From positions 992,001 to 1,056,000 of the forward strand of contig CAWGPF010000001.1 of the NCBI GenBank assembly GCA_963824395.1: DNA of 64,000 nt, written 5' to 3'. The notes under the pieces were generated by a model. The model was not told where the DNA came from and made no database searches. It saw nothing but the letters and a program-made list of their open reading frames with translations. Below are positions 8,041 through 17,007 of the stretch, piece after piece. How positions within the stretch are numbered: position 1 is the stretch's first letter; the number at the start of each line of letters is the position of its first letter. The position numbers were made by a program, and so were the translations under genes. The stretch is from 13-2-20CM-66-19 sp963824395 (GTDB lineage: Bacteria; Pseudomonadota; Gammaproteobacteria; Steroidobacterales; Steroidobacteraceae).

Positions 8041-10158
8041 ATGGCACGCAACCCGCGCTACGACGTTCTTTTCGAACCGGTCAAGATCGGGCCGGTCACG
8101 GCGCGCAACCGCTTCTATGCCGTGCCGCACGCCGCCGGCATGACTAACGCCATGCCGCACATGCGCGCCGCCTTCCGCGGCACCAAGGCTGAAGGGGGCT
8201 GGGGCGTGGTGTGCACCGGCTACGTCTCCATCGACCCAAGTTCCGATGACGCGCCGCTGCCCTTCGCCACGCTCTGGGACGAGGATGACGTGCGCTCGCA
8301 CGCACTCATGACCGACGCAGTCCACAAGGAAGGCGCGCTTGCCGGCATCGAGCTGTGGCACGGCGGTGGCTCGGTCATGAATCGCGCCAGCCGTATCCCG
8401 CCGATGTCCCCCTCCGGCACCGCCTGGATGGCCACCCACGTGAACTTCATGGGCAACCAGCGACCGCGGGTAATGGAAGCCCAGGACATCAGGCAGCTGC
8501 TGAACTGGCAGGCGGAGGCCGCGCGCAAGGCACGGCGCGCTGGCTTCGACATCGTCTACGTGTATGCCGGCATGGGCTACCTGCCATACGAGTTTCTGCT
8601 GCCGGAGTGGAATGCCCGTACCGATGCCTACGGCGGCAGTCTCGCCAATCGGGTGCGCATCGTGCGCGAACTGCTCGAGGTGACGCACGAGGCGGTGGCC
8701 GGCAAGTGTGCGGTCGCGCTGCGCATCAGTCTCGAGGAACTGCGGGGGCGCCCGAGCGAGGTCGCGCCCTCCGAGGCCCACGAACTCGTGGGCCTGATCG
8801 CCGAGCTCCCGGATCTGTGGGACGTGAAGCTCGACTCCTCCCCGACCGACTGTGCGCCCTCACGCTTCACTGCCGAGGGCAGTCACGAGCCGATCATCGA
8901 TTTCGTCAAGCAGCTCACCACGAAGCCGGTGGTCGGCGTGGGGCGCTTCACCTCTCCGGACACGATGGTCGGGCAGATCAAGCGCGGCGTCCTCGATCTG
9001 ATCGGAGCGGCCCGGCCCTCCATCGCCGACCCCTTCCTGCCGAAGAAGATCGACGAGGGGCGTGAGCAGGACATCCGCGAGTGCATCGGCTGCAACATCT
9101 GCATCTCGAGCTGGCACGACAGCGTGCCGGTGCGCTGCACGCAGAACCCGACCATCGGCGAGGAATGGCGGCGCGGCTGGCACCCGGAGCGCATCGCGCC
9201 CGCAACCAGCAGCGCCTCAGTGCTCATCGTCGGCGCCGGCCCCGCGGGACTTGAGTGCGCGCTGTCCCTCGGGCGGCGCGGCTACGAGGTCACCGTGGCA
9301 GAGGCGGCCGATGAGATCGGCGGCCGCCTGCGCTTTGAGACGCGCCTGCCGGGGCTTGCCGGCTGGGGCCGGGTACTCGACTGGCGCCGAGGGCAGCTCG
9401 AGCGCCTGAGCAACGTCAACGTCTATCGCGGCAACCGGCTGTCCGCCGACGACATCCTGGAACTCGGCAACACCCATGTCGTCATCGCGACGGGCGCGCG
9501 CTGGGCGCGCCTGCTGTACTCGCCGCTCGAAGTGCCCACCGGTCGCCTGGAGGAACCCAACGTCTATACGCCCGATGACATTGCCGAAGGCGCCAAACTC
9601 GAAGGACCGGTGACGGTCTACGACTTCGACAACTACTATATGGGCAGCGTCATCGCCGAGCACCTGGCCAAGGGGGGCCTCGAAGTGCGCTACGTCACCC
9701 CGGCCGGGCACGCCTCGGCGTGGGCCATCATGAGCAACGAGCAGCCGCAGATTCACCGCGCGCTGTTCGCCGCTGGCATCACCCTGCACACCCTGGCGCG
9801 CGTGGTGGCTTTCGAGGGCGGCGAAGTGACGCTGGCCAACCAGTTCACCAACGCTGAAACGCGCCACCCCTGCCGCTCGCTCGTGATCGTCGGCGCGCGC
9901 TTCGCCAACGACTTTCTTCACGGGGCGCTCAGCGCGCGTGCGGACGAGCTCAAGCGCGCCGGCATCGAGTCGGTGACGCGCATCGGAGATGCCGCCGCGC
10001 CGGGCGCGATCGTGCACGCGGTCTACAGCGGCCACCGCTTCGCACGCGAACTCGACGCCGACCCGCAAACCCTTGGCCACCGGCGCGATGCACCGCTTAG
10101 CCCCCGGGAGGAGCCTACGGCCCCCCGCTCGGGCGCAGCGCTCGGGAGCGCGTGGTGA
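8041..10158 (+). CDS. Trimethylamine/dimethylamine dehydrogenase-like Fe-S flavoprotein
   Basis: 705 residues from ATG 8041. Residues ~1-345 form an old-yellow-enzyme TIM barrel, then a 4Fe-4S motif (C348, C351, C354, C366, close to C345/348/351/364 of trimethylamine dehydrogenase), then an ADP/NAD(P)-binding Rossmann part beginning VLIVGAGPAGLE. The stretch from CIGCNICIS to EEWRRGWHPE is distinctive for the TMADH/DMADH group. The cysteine that holds FMN covalently in TMADH (C30) is alanine here (A31), and the YVYGAHSYL segment reads YVYAGMGYL, so the H172 equivalent is Met. It should oxidatively demethylate a secondary or tertiary amine. It overlaps the Rieske oxygenase by 4 nt, which suggests a joint demethylation pathway. 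Confidence 0.8.
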   Translation: MARNPRYDVLFEPVKIGPVTARNRFYAVPHAAGMTNAMPHMRAAFRGTKAEGGWGVVCTGYVSIDPSSDDAPLPFATLWDEDDVRSHALMTDAVHKEGALAGIELWHGGGSVMNRASRIPPMSPSGTAWMATHVNFMGNQRPRVMEAQDIRQLLNWQAEAARKARRAGFDIVYVYAGMGYLPYEFLLPEWNARTDAYGGSLANRVRIVRELLEVTHEAVAGKCAVALRISLEELRGRPSEVAPSEAHELVGLIAELPDLWDVKLDSSPTDCAPSRFTAEGSHEPIIDFVKQLTTKPVVGVGRFTSPDTMVGQIKRGVLDLIGAARPSIADPFLPKKIDEGREQDIRECIGCNICISSWHDSVPVRCTQNPTIGEEWRRGWHPERIAPATSSASVLIVGAGPAGLECALSLGRRGYEVTVAEAADEIGGRLRFETRLPGLAGWGRVLDWRRGQLERLSNVNVYRGNRLSADDILELGNTHVVIATGARWARLLYSPLEVPTGRLEEPNVYTPDDIAEGAKLEGPVTVYDFDNYYMGSVIAEHLAKGGLEVRYVTPAGHASAWAIMSNEQPQIHRALFAAGITLHTLARVVAFEGGEVTLANQFTNAETRHPCRSLVIVGARFANDFLHGALSARADELKRAGIESVTRIGDAAAPGAIVHAVYSGHRFARELDADPQTLGHRRDAPLSPREEPTAPRSGAALGSAW

Positions 10159-11303
10159 GCGTGCAGCTACCGCCGCCGGTGAGCGGCCTTGAGCCGACGC
10201 TGCCCTCGAGCTGGTACCGCTCGGCGGCGGTGTTCGCCATCGAGAAGGAGCGCATTTTCTGCCGCGAATGGATCTGCGTCGCGCGCGCCGAGGAGCTGGC
10301 CGAACCGGGCGCCCATCGGGTGCTCGATGTACTCGGGGAGAGCGTGCTCATGGTGCGCAACCGTGAGGGCCGGCTGCGCGCGTTCTACAACGTCTGCCGC
10401 CACCGCGGCTCGCGGCTGTGCCGCACCGCGGCGGGCGCCGATGCGCCCCTCGGCGGCGGCGTCGGCGGCGGCCGCATCACCTGTCCCTATCACCAGTGGA
10501 GCTACGACCTCGACGGGCGCCTGATCGCCGCGCCCTATCTCACCGGGGAAGCCGGCTTCGACAAGTCGCTCTTCAGCCTGTATCCGGTCGCAGTGGAATG
10601 CTGGGGCGGCTTCGTGTTCCTGAACCTGAGTCCTGCCGACGCCACGCCACTTGCGACGCAGCTCGGGCCCATCCCCGAGCGCATCGGCCGCTATCCGCTG
10701 AGCGACCTGCGCATCGGGCACACCATCCGCTACGAGGTCGCCGCCAACTGGAAAGTGATCTGCGAGAACTACAACGAGTGCTACCACTGCGCGGGTGTGC
10801 ACCCCGAGCTGTGCGCGGTGGTGCCCGCATTCAAGGAGCGCGGCGGCGCCAACCTCGACTGGCTGCGCGGCATTCCGCATCGCCCCGGCGCCTATACCTT
10901 CACCACCTCCGGCACCAGCGCGCGCCGCGCCTTCCCCGGCCTCGACCCCGATGAACAGGTGCGCCACAAGGGTGAGCTCGTTTACCCGAACCTGTTTCTG
11001 AGCCTCGCCTGCGACCATGCGGCCGTCTTCATCCTCGAGCCCAAAGGGCCGGCGCGCACCGATATCGTGTGCCACTTCTTATTCGAGCCGTACGAGCTCA
11101 GCAAAGTGGAGTTCGATCACCGCGACGCCAGCGACTTCTGGGATCTGGTGAACCGCCAGGACTGGGCCATCTGCGAGGCGGTGCAGCAGGGCATCAGCGC
11201 GCGCGTGCACACACGCGGGTACTATGCCCCGATGGAGGATTTCAACCTCGACATCCGGCGCTACGTCCTCGAGCGGATCGGCGACGCCGTCGGGGCCGCG
11301 TGA
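10155..11303 (+). CDS. Rieske oxygenase alpha subunit of the glycine betaine/carnitine type
   Basis: 382 residues from GTG 10155, overlapping the upstream stop. The Rieske cluster ligands are C81/H83 and C110/H113. The mononuclear iron site is ENYNECYHCAGVHPEL with E208, H211 and H216. A bridging glutamate at this position, with this spacing, is what CntA/YeaW-type carnitine oxygenases and GbcA-type glycine betaine monooxygenases show, whereas ring-hydroxylating enzymes have aspartate. The predicted reaction is O2-dependent N-demethylation or C-N cleavage of a quaternary amine. No reductase gene (GbcB-like) is seen in the window, so electrons must come from elsewhere. With TmpA/TmpB making glycine betaine upstream, glycine betaine is the favoured substrate. 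Confidence 0.82.
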   Translation: MSVQLPPPVSGLEPTLPSSWYRSAAVFAIEKERIFCREWICVARAEELAEPGAHRVLDVLGESVLMVRNREGRLRAFYNVCRHRGSRLCRTAAGADAPLGGGVGGGRITCPYHQWSYDLDGRLIAAPYLTGEAGFDKSLFSLYPVAVECWGGFVFLNLSPADATPLATQLGPIPERIGRYPLSDLRIGHTIRYEVAANWKVICENYNECYHCAGVHPELCAVVPAFKERGGANLDWLRGIPHRPGAYTFTTSGTSARRAFPGLDPDEQVRHKGELVYPNLFLSLACDHAAVFILEPKGPARTDIVCHFLFEPYELSKVEFDHRDASDFWDLVNRQDWAICEAVQQGISARVHTRGYYAPMEDFNLDIRRYVLERIGDAVGAA

Positions 11304-12634
11304 CGGACGGGGTCATCCCCGCATCCCGGCGACCGCCCCTGAAGCGCCCGCGCGTACGCTGGCGCATTTACCTGTTCCTGTTTGCCTTCGGCATGATCGC
11401 CTACGTGCAGGCCCGCAGCATCACCGTGGCGGGCGTGCAGATGATGCCGCGCCTCGGGATGAGCCAGCTGCAGCTCAGCTACCTCGAGACCGCCTTCCTC
11501 ATCGGCTACACGCTGCTGCAGTTCCCGGGCGGCGTGCTCGGCCAGCGCCTGGGGGCGCGGCTGATGTTCGTGGTGATCGGCCTGATCGCCTTTGCGGCAA
11601 CGCTCACAACCCCGCTCGCACCATGGGTGCTCAGCGGCACAGCCCTGTATGCGGCGCTGCTCCTTGCACAGTTCGTGCTCGGTGCGTCCCAGGGGCCGAT
11701 CTTCCCGGTGTCGGCCGGGGTGTTCCTGACCTGGTTCACGCCGCGCCAGTGGCCCCTGGTGCAGGGAGTGCAAAGCATGGCCCTCGGGCTCGGCGCCGCG
11801 CTCGCGCCGCCCCTGATCGCACGCCTGATGACCGACTTCGACTGGCAGCGCGCACTGATCTGGACCACGCTTCCCGGGCTGGCCGTCGTCATCTGGTGGG
11901 GGTTCTACGCCCGCAACACCCCTAAGGAGCATGCCGGCGTCAGCGAGGCGGAACTTGCGGAACTGGGCGCGCGCGCCCACGCGCTGAGCGCGCCGCGCCT
12001 CACCTGGCCACGGGTGGCGGCGCTGTTCAGAAACAAGGATCTGCTGCTGCTGACCGGCTCGTACCTGTGCCTCAACTACGTCTACTACCTGCTCGCCAAC
12101 TGGTGCTTCCTCTACTTAGTGCAGGAGCGACACTTCACCATCCTCGAAAGCGGCTGGCTCGCCGGTGCGCCGCCCCTCGCGGCTGCCGTCGGCGCCGGCA
12201 TCGGCGGTCACCTCGCCGGGGTGCTTGCCAGGCGCTACGGGGTACACCGCGGACTGCGGCTCCTGCCGCTGCTGTCGCTGCCGGCCGCAGGCCTGCTGCA
12301 GTTTCTGGCCGTCGATGCGGTGAATGCCTATCTCGCCGTCGCCGCGCTCGCCCTGTGCTTCTTCTGCGTCGAGCTCAACGAGGGCCCCTACTGGACGGCG
12401 ATCATGTACGTGGGGGATGAGGACACGATGGCCGCGGGCGGCATCCTGAACACCGGCGGCAACCTCGGCGGCATTGTCGCGACCCCGATCGTCGGGTATC
12501 TGTCGGGCCACGGCGCCTGGACCATGGCGTTCCTGATCGGCACCGGATTCGCGCTGGCGAGCGCTGCTGCGTGGCTGGTCTTGAATCCGGTGCGCAACGC
12601 CGCGCCGGCGGCCCCGGCGCACGCCCAAGGCTAG
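11300..12634 (+). CDS. MFS transporter, anion:cation symporter (ACS)-like
   Basis: 444 residues from GTG 11300 (GTGA overlap with the Rieske gene), about 12 membrane helices. The start RIYLFLFAFGMIAYVQARSI and the GASQGPIFPVSAGVFLTWF segment fit the ACS/hexuronate-phthalate subgroup of the major facilitator superfamily. Position as last gene of the TMADH-like/Rieske operon suggests uptake of the same amine or carboxylate substrate. The substrate cannot be read from the sequence. Its stop overlaps the stop of the convergent S33 peptidase gene by 4 nt. Confidence 0.75.
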   Translation: MTDGVIPASRRPPLKRPRVRWRIYLFLFAFGMIAYVQARSITVAGVQMMPRLGMSQLQLSYLETAFLIGYTLLQFPGGVLGQRLGARLMFVVIGLIAFAATLTTPLAPWVLSGTALYAALLLAQFVLGASQGPIFPVSAGVFLTWFTPRQWPLVQGVQSMALGLGAALAPPLIARLMTDFDWQRALIWTTLPGLAVVIWWGFYARNTPKEHAGVSEAELAELGARAHALSAPRLTWPRVAALFRNKDLLLLTGSYLCLNYVYYLLANWCFLYLVQERHFTILESGWLAGAPPLAAAVGAGIGGHLAGVLARRYGVHRGLRLLPLLSLPAAGLLQFLAVDAVNAYLAVAALALCFFCVELNEGPYWTAIMYVGDEDTMAAGGILNTGGNLGGIVATPIVGYLSGHGAWTMAFLIGTGFALASAAAWLVLNPVRNAAPAAPAHAQG

Positions 12635-14598
12635 GGCGCGGGCGCCTCGGCGACCACGACCTGCGAACCAAAGCTGCCACGCACGCTTGCGCGCGCGTGC
12701 GCAACACCCTCCGTCCACTGCACCTCGAGCTTGCCATGGGCGGGCCCTGCCACGTCGAGCACCGCGTGCACCACGCCGCTGCGACCCGGCCAGTCGATGT
12801 CCCCGGATACCCGCACGTCGGAGGTCCACCGCACCTGGTGCAGCACGAGGTGGTAGCCGGTGGCCGCGGGCTGCACCGTAAATGACCCGCCCCTCAGGCC
12901 CACGCCAGGACCTGCGCCGTTGTCGCTGGCACGCACGGTGGCATCTGCGCACGTCTGCAGCGCCGCGGTCACGACCCGCAATGCAGCCTCGTCGGCCTGA
13001 TTGCCGGGCAGTGGCTGCGCCGCCGGCAGCTCACCGGACAGGCGCGCGAAGCGTGGTACCAGGCGCACCGGCGCCACCTCGGCCGCGCAACTGTCATCCT
13101 CGGTCGAGAGCGTGTCGAGGAAGCGCCGTACCAGGAGCGCGCCGCACTCGCTACGCGAATGCGGCAGGGCGTTCACATGGAAGCCGTTGGTGATCACCAC
13201 GTGGTGAGCCGCGGGAAAGCGCGCAGCCGCGGCGGCGCCGTCGGCTGCCGGGGTCATGTTGTCGAGGTCGCCGGATACCACCAGCACCGGCACGTCAGGG
13301 TACGGCGCATCGGGAACCAGATTAGCCGACGGCCACGCCGGCGTGCGCGCCGGCCATTGCACGCATTCATCAAGGAAGGCGTAGTCAAGGGGCATGCGGC
13401 GGTATTCGTCGATCGTGAAGGGCGCGTAGGTGTCGGGTGCCTCGGACCTGCGCCGTGCAAGCGCGGCATCGCGCGCCGCCGCGCGCGCGACGGGCGGCAG
13501 CGTCATGTCGAAGATCTGCGGCGGATCCCCGCACGAGACCGCGGCGGCGAGCGCGGCGCTGAAGGCACGCACGCTGTGGGTCGCATCACGCGAGTCGACC
13601 CCGGCGCGGGTTTCCGCCATGAGGCGCAGCAGCGGCAGAGAGTCCCCGGCCACGAAGGCGCGCGCCGCGGCATCGGTTTCGCGCACCGAGGCATAGGCCG
13701 GCGCCGATCCGAACATCACGATCGCCAGCTGCGTGGCGTCAGCCGTGAAGGCGAGCGTGCGTCCGTCACCGAGCCGCACCCGCGCGGCGACGGGCTCGGC
13801 ACGCAGCGACTGCAGTGCCGGGGCGATGTGCTCCAGCGAGCTGCCGCGCAGCGCACTGCACTCCGGTGAGCGCTCGCAGACGCGGTCGAACTTCTCCCGC
13901 ATCGCCGGCGCGTAGTGCGGGTACCAGGGGTAGTCGGGGCCCTCCAGGGGGTAGGCTCCGTCGAGCACCAGGGCCCGCAGCTTCTCGGGGTGGCGCAGGG
14001 TAAAGACCTGCGAGAAGTAGGTACCGTAGGAGTCGCCGTAGAGCCCGACCTGCTCGATCCCGAGCGCTTGCAGCACTGCTGCCAGGTCATCCGCGGCCAG
14101 CGCGGTGCTATACAATGCCACGCGCTCGCCGAGCGAGCGACCGCAGGCGCCGATGTTGGCTTCCGTCAGCACACTCGCCTGCTGCAGCGCATGGCAGTCG
14201 AGCGCCCCGGAGCGCCCGGTGCCGCGGTTGTCCATGATGAGCACGTCGTAGCGCTCGCGCAGCGGCGCAAAAAGCGCCAGGTACTCCGCGCGCGACTCAG
14301 TCGCGGGGAACCCCGGCCCCCCCTCGGTGGCCACCAGCGTGCCGGCGGCAGCGCCCTCCCCGGTGTGCGGCCAGTACTCGAAATACACCCCGACGGTGCC
14401 CGCCACCGCACCCGACGGGTCGAGCGCGCGCGCCAGGGTACCGCACCAGGGCGCCGCGCTATCGCAGCGATGCAAGGTCATGCCACCGACGCTGAGGGAT
14501 TCCGCCGGCACGGACCGGTGGATATCGGCAGCGGCAATGCTGAGCGCGAGACCGAGCAGCGCGGCCAGCAGCACCCTGCGGCGCCCCTGATGACTCAT
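12631..14598 (-). CDS. Secreted S33-type alpha/beta hydrolase with TAP-like C-terminus
   Basis: 655 residues from ATG 14598, chosen because a signal peptide (MSHQGRRRVLLAALLGLALS...) starts there. The nucleophile elbow is G188-D-S190-Y-G; VLVVSGDLDNMTPA supplies the acid and NGFHVNAL the histidine of the triad. These features and the TEGGPGFPATES oxyanion region fit tripeptidyl aminopeptidase/proline-iminopeptidase-like S33 proteins. The last ~110 residues form an extra beta-rich domain beyond the usual length. It is probably periplasmic or secreted and hydrolyses peptides or esters. The gene stands alone, convergent with the MFS gene. Confidence 0.8.
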   Translation of the reverse strand: MSHQGRRRVLLAALLGLALSIAAADIHRSVPAESLSVGGMTLHRCDSAAPWCGTLARALDPSGAVAGTVGVYFEYWPHTGEGAAAGTLVATEGGPGFPATESRAEYLALFAPLRERYDVLIMDNRGTGRSGALDCHALQQASVLTEANIGACGRSLGERVALYSTALAADDLAAVLQALGIEQVGLYGDSYGTYFSQVFTLRHPEKLRALVLDGAYPLEGPDYPWYPHYAPAMREKFDRVCERSPECSALRGSSLEHIAPALQSLRAEPVAARVRLGDGRTLAFTADATQLAIVMFGSAPAYASVRETDAAARAFVAGDSLPLLRLMAETRAGVDSRDATHSVRAFSAALAAAVSCGDPPQIFDMTLPPVARAAARDAALARRRSEAPDTYAPFTIDEYRRMPLDYAFLDECVQWPARTPAWPSANLVPDAPYPDVPVLVVSGDLDNMTPAADGAAAAARFPAAHHVVITNGFHVNALPHSRSECGALLVRRFLDTLSTEDDSCAAEVAPVRLVPRFARLSGELPAAQPLPGNQADEAALRVVTAALQTCADATVRASDNGAGPGVGLRGGSFTVQPAATGYHLVLHQVRWTSDVRVSGDIDWPGRSGVVHAVLDVAGPAHGKLEVQWTEGVAHARASVRGSFGSQVVVAEAPAP

Positions 14599-14866
14599 TT
14601 CTGTAACGAACCCACGCGTGCCTGACAGCGGCCTTCCGGGATGCCCGCGCGCGGTTTGTCGGCCTTGACTCGCGCTGCGCCGGCGCGGCGGCACAGGCGC
14701 TTGTTGAACGCTTGTATTACGCCGCGCTTCGCGCCGTCAAGCCTCACGCGGCGGCAACGCAGTCCCGCGGCGGAGTTGTAACGGCAATTTCGGACACGTT
14801 ACCCTGCGCTGTAACCGAGGCCTGCCTCTCAACACTGCCCGACGGATGTCGTGCCGGAGCCGCCAG

Positions 14867-16006
14867 ATGAGGATATCGACACGCTTTGCACGCGCGGGCC
14901 TCTGCGCCGGGGTACTGGTACTGCTCGGCACCCTCAGCGCCACCGCGCTCGCCCAGGGCACTGCACGCCTCAAGACCCGCAATGTGGTGCTGATCGTGAG
15001 CGACGGGCTGCGCTGGCAGGAAATGTTCAGCGGTGCCGACGCCACGCTCCTCAACGAAAAGAACGGTGGCATCTGGGACAAGGAAGAGGACCTGAAGAAG
15101 GAGTTCTGGCGCGCCGACCCCGGCGAGCGGCGCAAACTTCTGTTCCCGTTCATGTGGGGCACCGTCGCCGCCCGCGGGCAGATCTTCGGTAATCAGACCC
15201 GAGGCAGTGTCGCCCGCGTCACCAACGGGTTTGCCTTCTCCTACCCCGGTTACAACGAGATGACCACCGGACATCCCGACCCGCGCATCAACTCCAACGA
15301 GTTCGGCCCCAACCCGAACGTCTCGGTATTCGAGTGGCTGAACGGCCTGCCGCAGCTGCACGGCAAGGTTGCGGTCCACGCTACCTGGAACACCTTCAAG
15401 GACATCTTCAACGTGAGCCGCAGTCACCTGCCGCTGACCGTCGGCTGGGACGCGCCGTTTGGCTCCCCGGCCACCCCGCGCCAGCAGCTGATGAACCGCC
15501 TCTACGCGAGCACCACACGCTTCGATGGCGAGGACGTGTACGACGCCTTCATGCAGGTGCTGCTGCTCGAGTCCTTCGCGCACACCCGGCCGCGCGTGCT
15601 GTTCGTCGGCTATGGGGAGACTGACAACTGGGCGCACCAGGGTCGCTATGACCTGGTGCTGCACAGTGCGCACCACTTCGATCAGTTCGTTGCGGAGCTG
15701 TGGAACACACTGCAGGCGCTGCCGCAGTACAAGAACACGACCACCTTCATCATCACCACCGACCACGGGCGCGGCAGCGGGCCGAGCGAGTGGAAAGAAC
15801 ACGGGGTGGAGGAAAAGGGCTCCGAGAACATCTGGATCGCGGTCATGGGACCGGACACCGCGCCGCTCGGGGAGCGTGCGAACACACCCGAGGTGCACCA
15901 GGCGCAGATCGCCGCCACCGTGGCGGCGCTCCTCGGCCAGGATTACCGCCAGGGAGTTCCCGCAGCGGCCCCGCCACTCAGCGAAGTCATCGGCAAGCAT
16001 CCCTGA
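14867..16006 (+). CDS. Secreted alkaline-phosphatase-superfamily protein
   Basis: 379 residues from ATG 14867, followed by a signal peptide ending ATALAQ. The alkaline phosphatase/nucleotide pyrophosphatase fold is indicated by VLIVSDGLRW (first metal aspartate), FAFSYPGYNEMTTG (nucleophile region; Ser in place of the usual Thr/Ser), GYGETDNWAHQG (D and H ligands) and TTDHGRGSG (D-H pair) with a late WKEHG histidine. It probably hydrolyses phosphate or sulfate esters in the periplasm. The precise substrate is unknown. It is flanked by divergent S33 and co-directional TSUP genes with no overlap. Confidence 0.75.
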   Translation: MRISTRFARAGLCAGVLVLLGTLSATALAQGTARLKTRNVVLIVSDGLRWQEMFSGADATLLNEKNGGIWDKEEDLKKEFWRADPGERRKLLFPFMWGTVAARGQIFGNQTRGSVARVTNGFAFSYPGYNEMTTGHPDPRINSNEFGPNPNVSVFEWLNGLPQLHGKVAVHATWNTFKDIFNVSRSHLPLTVGWDAPFGSPATPRQQLMNRLYASTTRFDGEDVYDAFMQVLLLESFAHTRPRVLFVGYGETDNWAHQGRYDLVLHSAHHFDQFVAELWNTLQALPQYKNTTTFIITTDHGRGSGPSEWKEHGVEEKGSENIWIAVMGPDTAPLGERANTPEVHQAQIAATVAALLGQDYRQGVPAAAPPLSEVIGKHP

Positions 16007-16078
16007 CGCACGCCGCGACGCCGCCTTCACAAAGCGTCCGGCCCGCGCGGGACGCTTGCTAGTATCCCGCTACACTCC

Positions 16079-16831
16079 GTGCCCCGCACTTCTATGACGT
16101 TCGTGGTGCTCTTCGTCGCCGCCCTGTGGGCCGGCATCCAGAATGCCCTCGCCGGCGGGGGCTCCTTCATCACCCTGCCGTCCCTGATGCTCACCGGAAT
16201 GGACGCGCGCGCCGCGAACATCACCTCAACCGTGGCGCTGTTCCCGGCGCAGCTCGCCACGGGATGGACCGGGCGCCAGCACGTCTCTGGTGCCGGCGAC
16301 CTGTCGTTCCGCGCGCTCATGATCATCAGCCTCCTCGGCGGCGCGCTCGGGGCGCTGCTGCTGCTGTCGACCCCGCCGAACTTCTTCGCCCGCCTGGTGC
16401 CCTGGCTGGTGCTGTTCGCCACGAGCGTGTTCGCCTGGGGGAGCTTTGGCCCCAGGCGCGAGACGCCGCGCCGCCTGTCGCGCTCAGGCGCCGCCGGCGC
16501 CCAGTTCGCCATCTCGATCTACGGCGGCTACTTCGGCGGCGGTATCGGCTTTCTCATGCTCGCCGCGCTCACCGCCGCCGGCCTGGCGATGCGCAGCGCC
16601 GGGGCCACCAAGAACGTACTGGCCGGGATCATGAATGCCTCGGCGGTGGCGATCTTCGTCTTCTCTCCGGAGGTGCACTGGTTCGCGGCCGCGGTGGCAG
16701 CAGCGGGGGCCATTATTGGCGGCGTGGTGGGCGGCCTGATGCTGCGCAAAGTCAACGAGCGGGTGCTGCGCATGGTGGTGGTTGCGATCGGCATTGCCCT
16801 CACCATCGGCCTGTTCCTGCGCTCGCCCTAA
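16079..16831 (+). CDS. TSUP-family (TauE/SafE) anion permease
   Basis: 250 residues with about eight hydrophobic segments and the family hallmark GGGSFITLPSLMLTGMDARAA near the N-terminus, repeated in weaker form in the second half (GGYFGGGIGFLMLAAL). The family moves sulfite, sulfoacetate or other organosulfur anions across the inner membrane. The start is GTG 16079; ATG 16094 is an equally possible start. The gene stands between two unrelated secreted hydrolase genes, so no substrate can be inferred. Confidence 0.8.
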   Translation: MPRTSMTFVVLFVAALWAGIQNALAGGGSFITLPSLMLTGMDARAANITSTVALFPAQLATGWTGRQHVSGAGDLSFRALMIISLLGGALGALLLLSTPPNFFARLVPWLVLFATSVFAWGSFGPRRETPRRLSRSGAAGAQFAISIYGGYFGGGIGFLMLAALTAAGLAMRSAGATKNVLAGIMNASAVAIFVFSPEVHWFAAAVAAAGAIIGGVVGGLMLRKVNERVLRMVVVAIGIALTIGLFLRSP

Positions 16832-17007
16832 GACACGGCGGCGGCGCGCCTCTTGAGGCTTCTTGAGGCAGCGCCGTGGTGACGTGCCACCGCGGGCCAA
16901 AGGCTGCGCGCAGCTCCTGAGACTCGACGCGCTGGCTGCGATGTGCAACCATTTTTCCGAAGCCGGCGGCACAAGTCCGGCCCCGCCTCAGCCCCAGGAA
17001 TTTTTCG

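Noticed and set aside
8041..10158. Identity as DgcA (dimethylglycine demethylation subunit)
   Set aside because: The Fe-S and EEWRRGWHPE segments fit the TMADH group better than Pseudomonas DgcA as I recall it, so I kept the TMADH-like label.
14744..16030. Antisense open frame (428 codons) opposite the phosphatase-like gene
   Set aside because: The plus-strand gene has a signal peptide and complete metal motifs; the antisense reading is low-complexity.
16849..16870. CCTCTTGAGGC / TCTTGAGGCA repeat after the TSUP gene
   Set aside because: A short hairpin and partial repeat with no T tail; no clear function.
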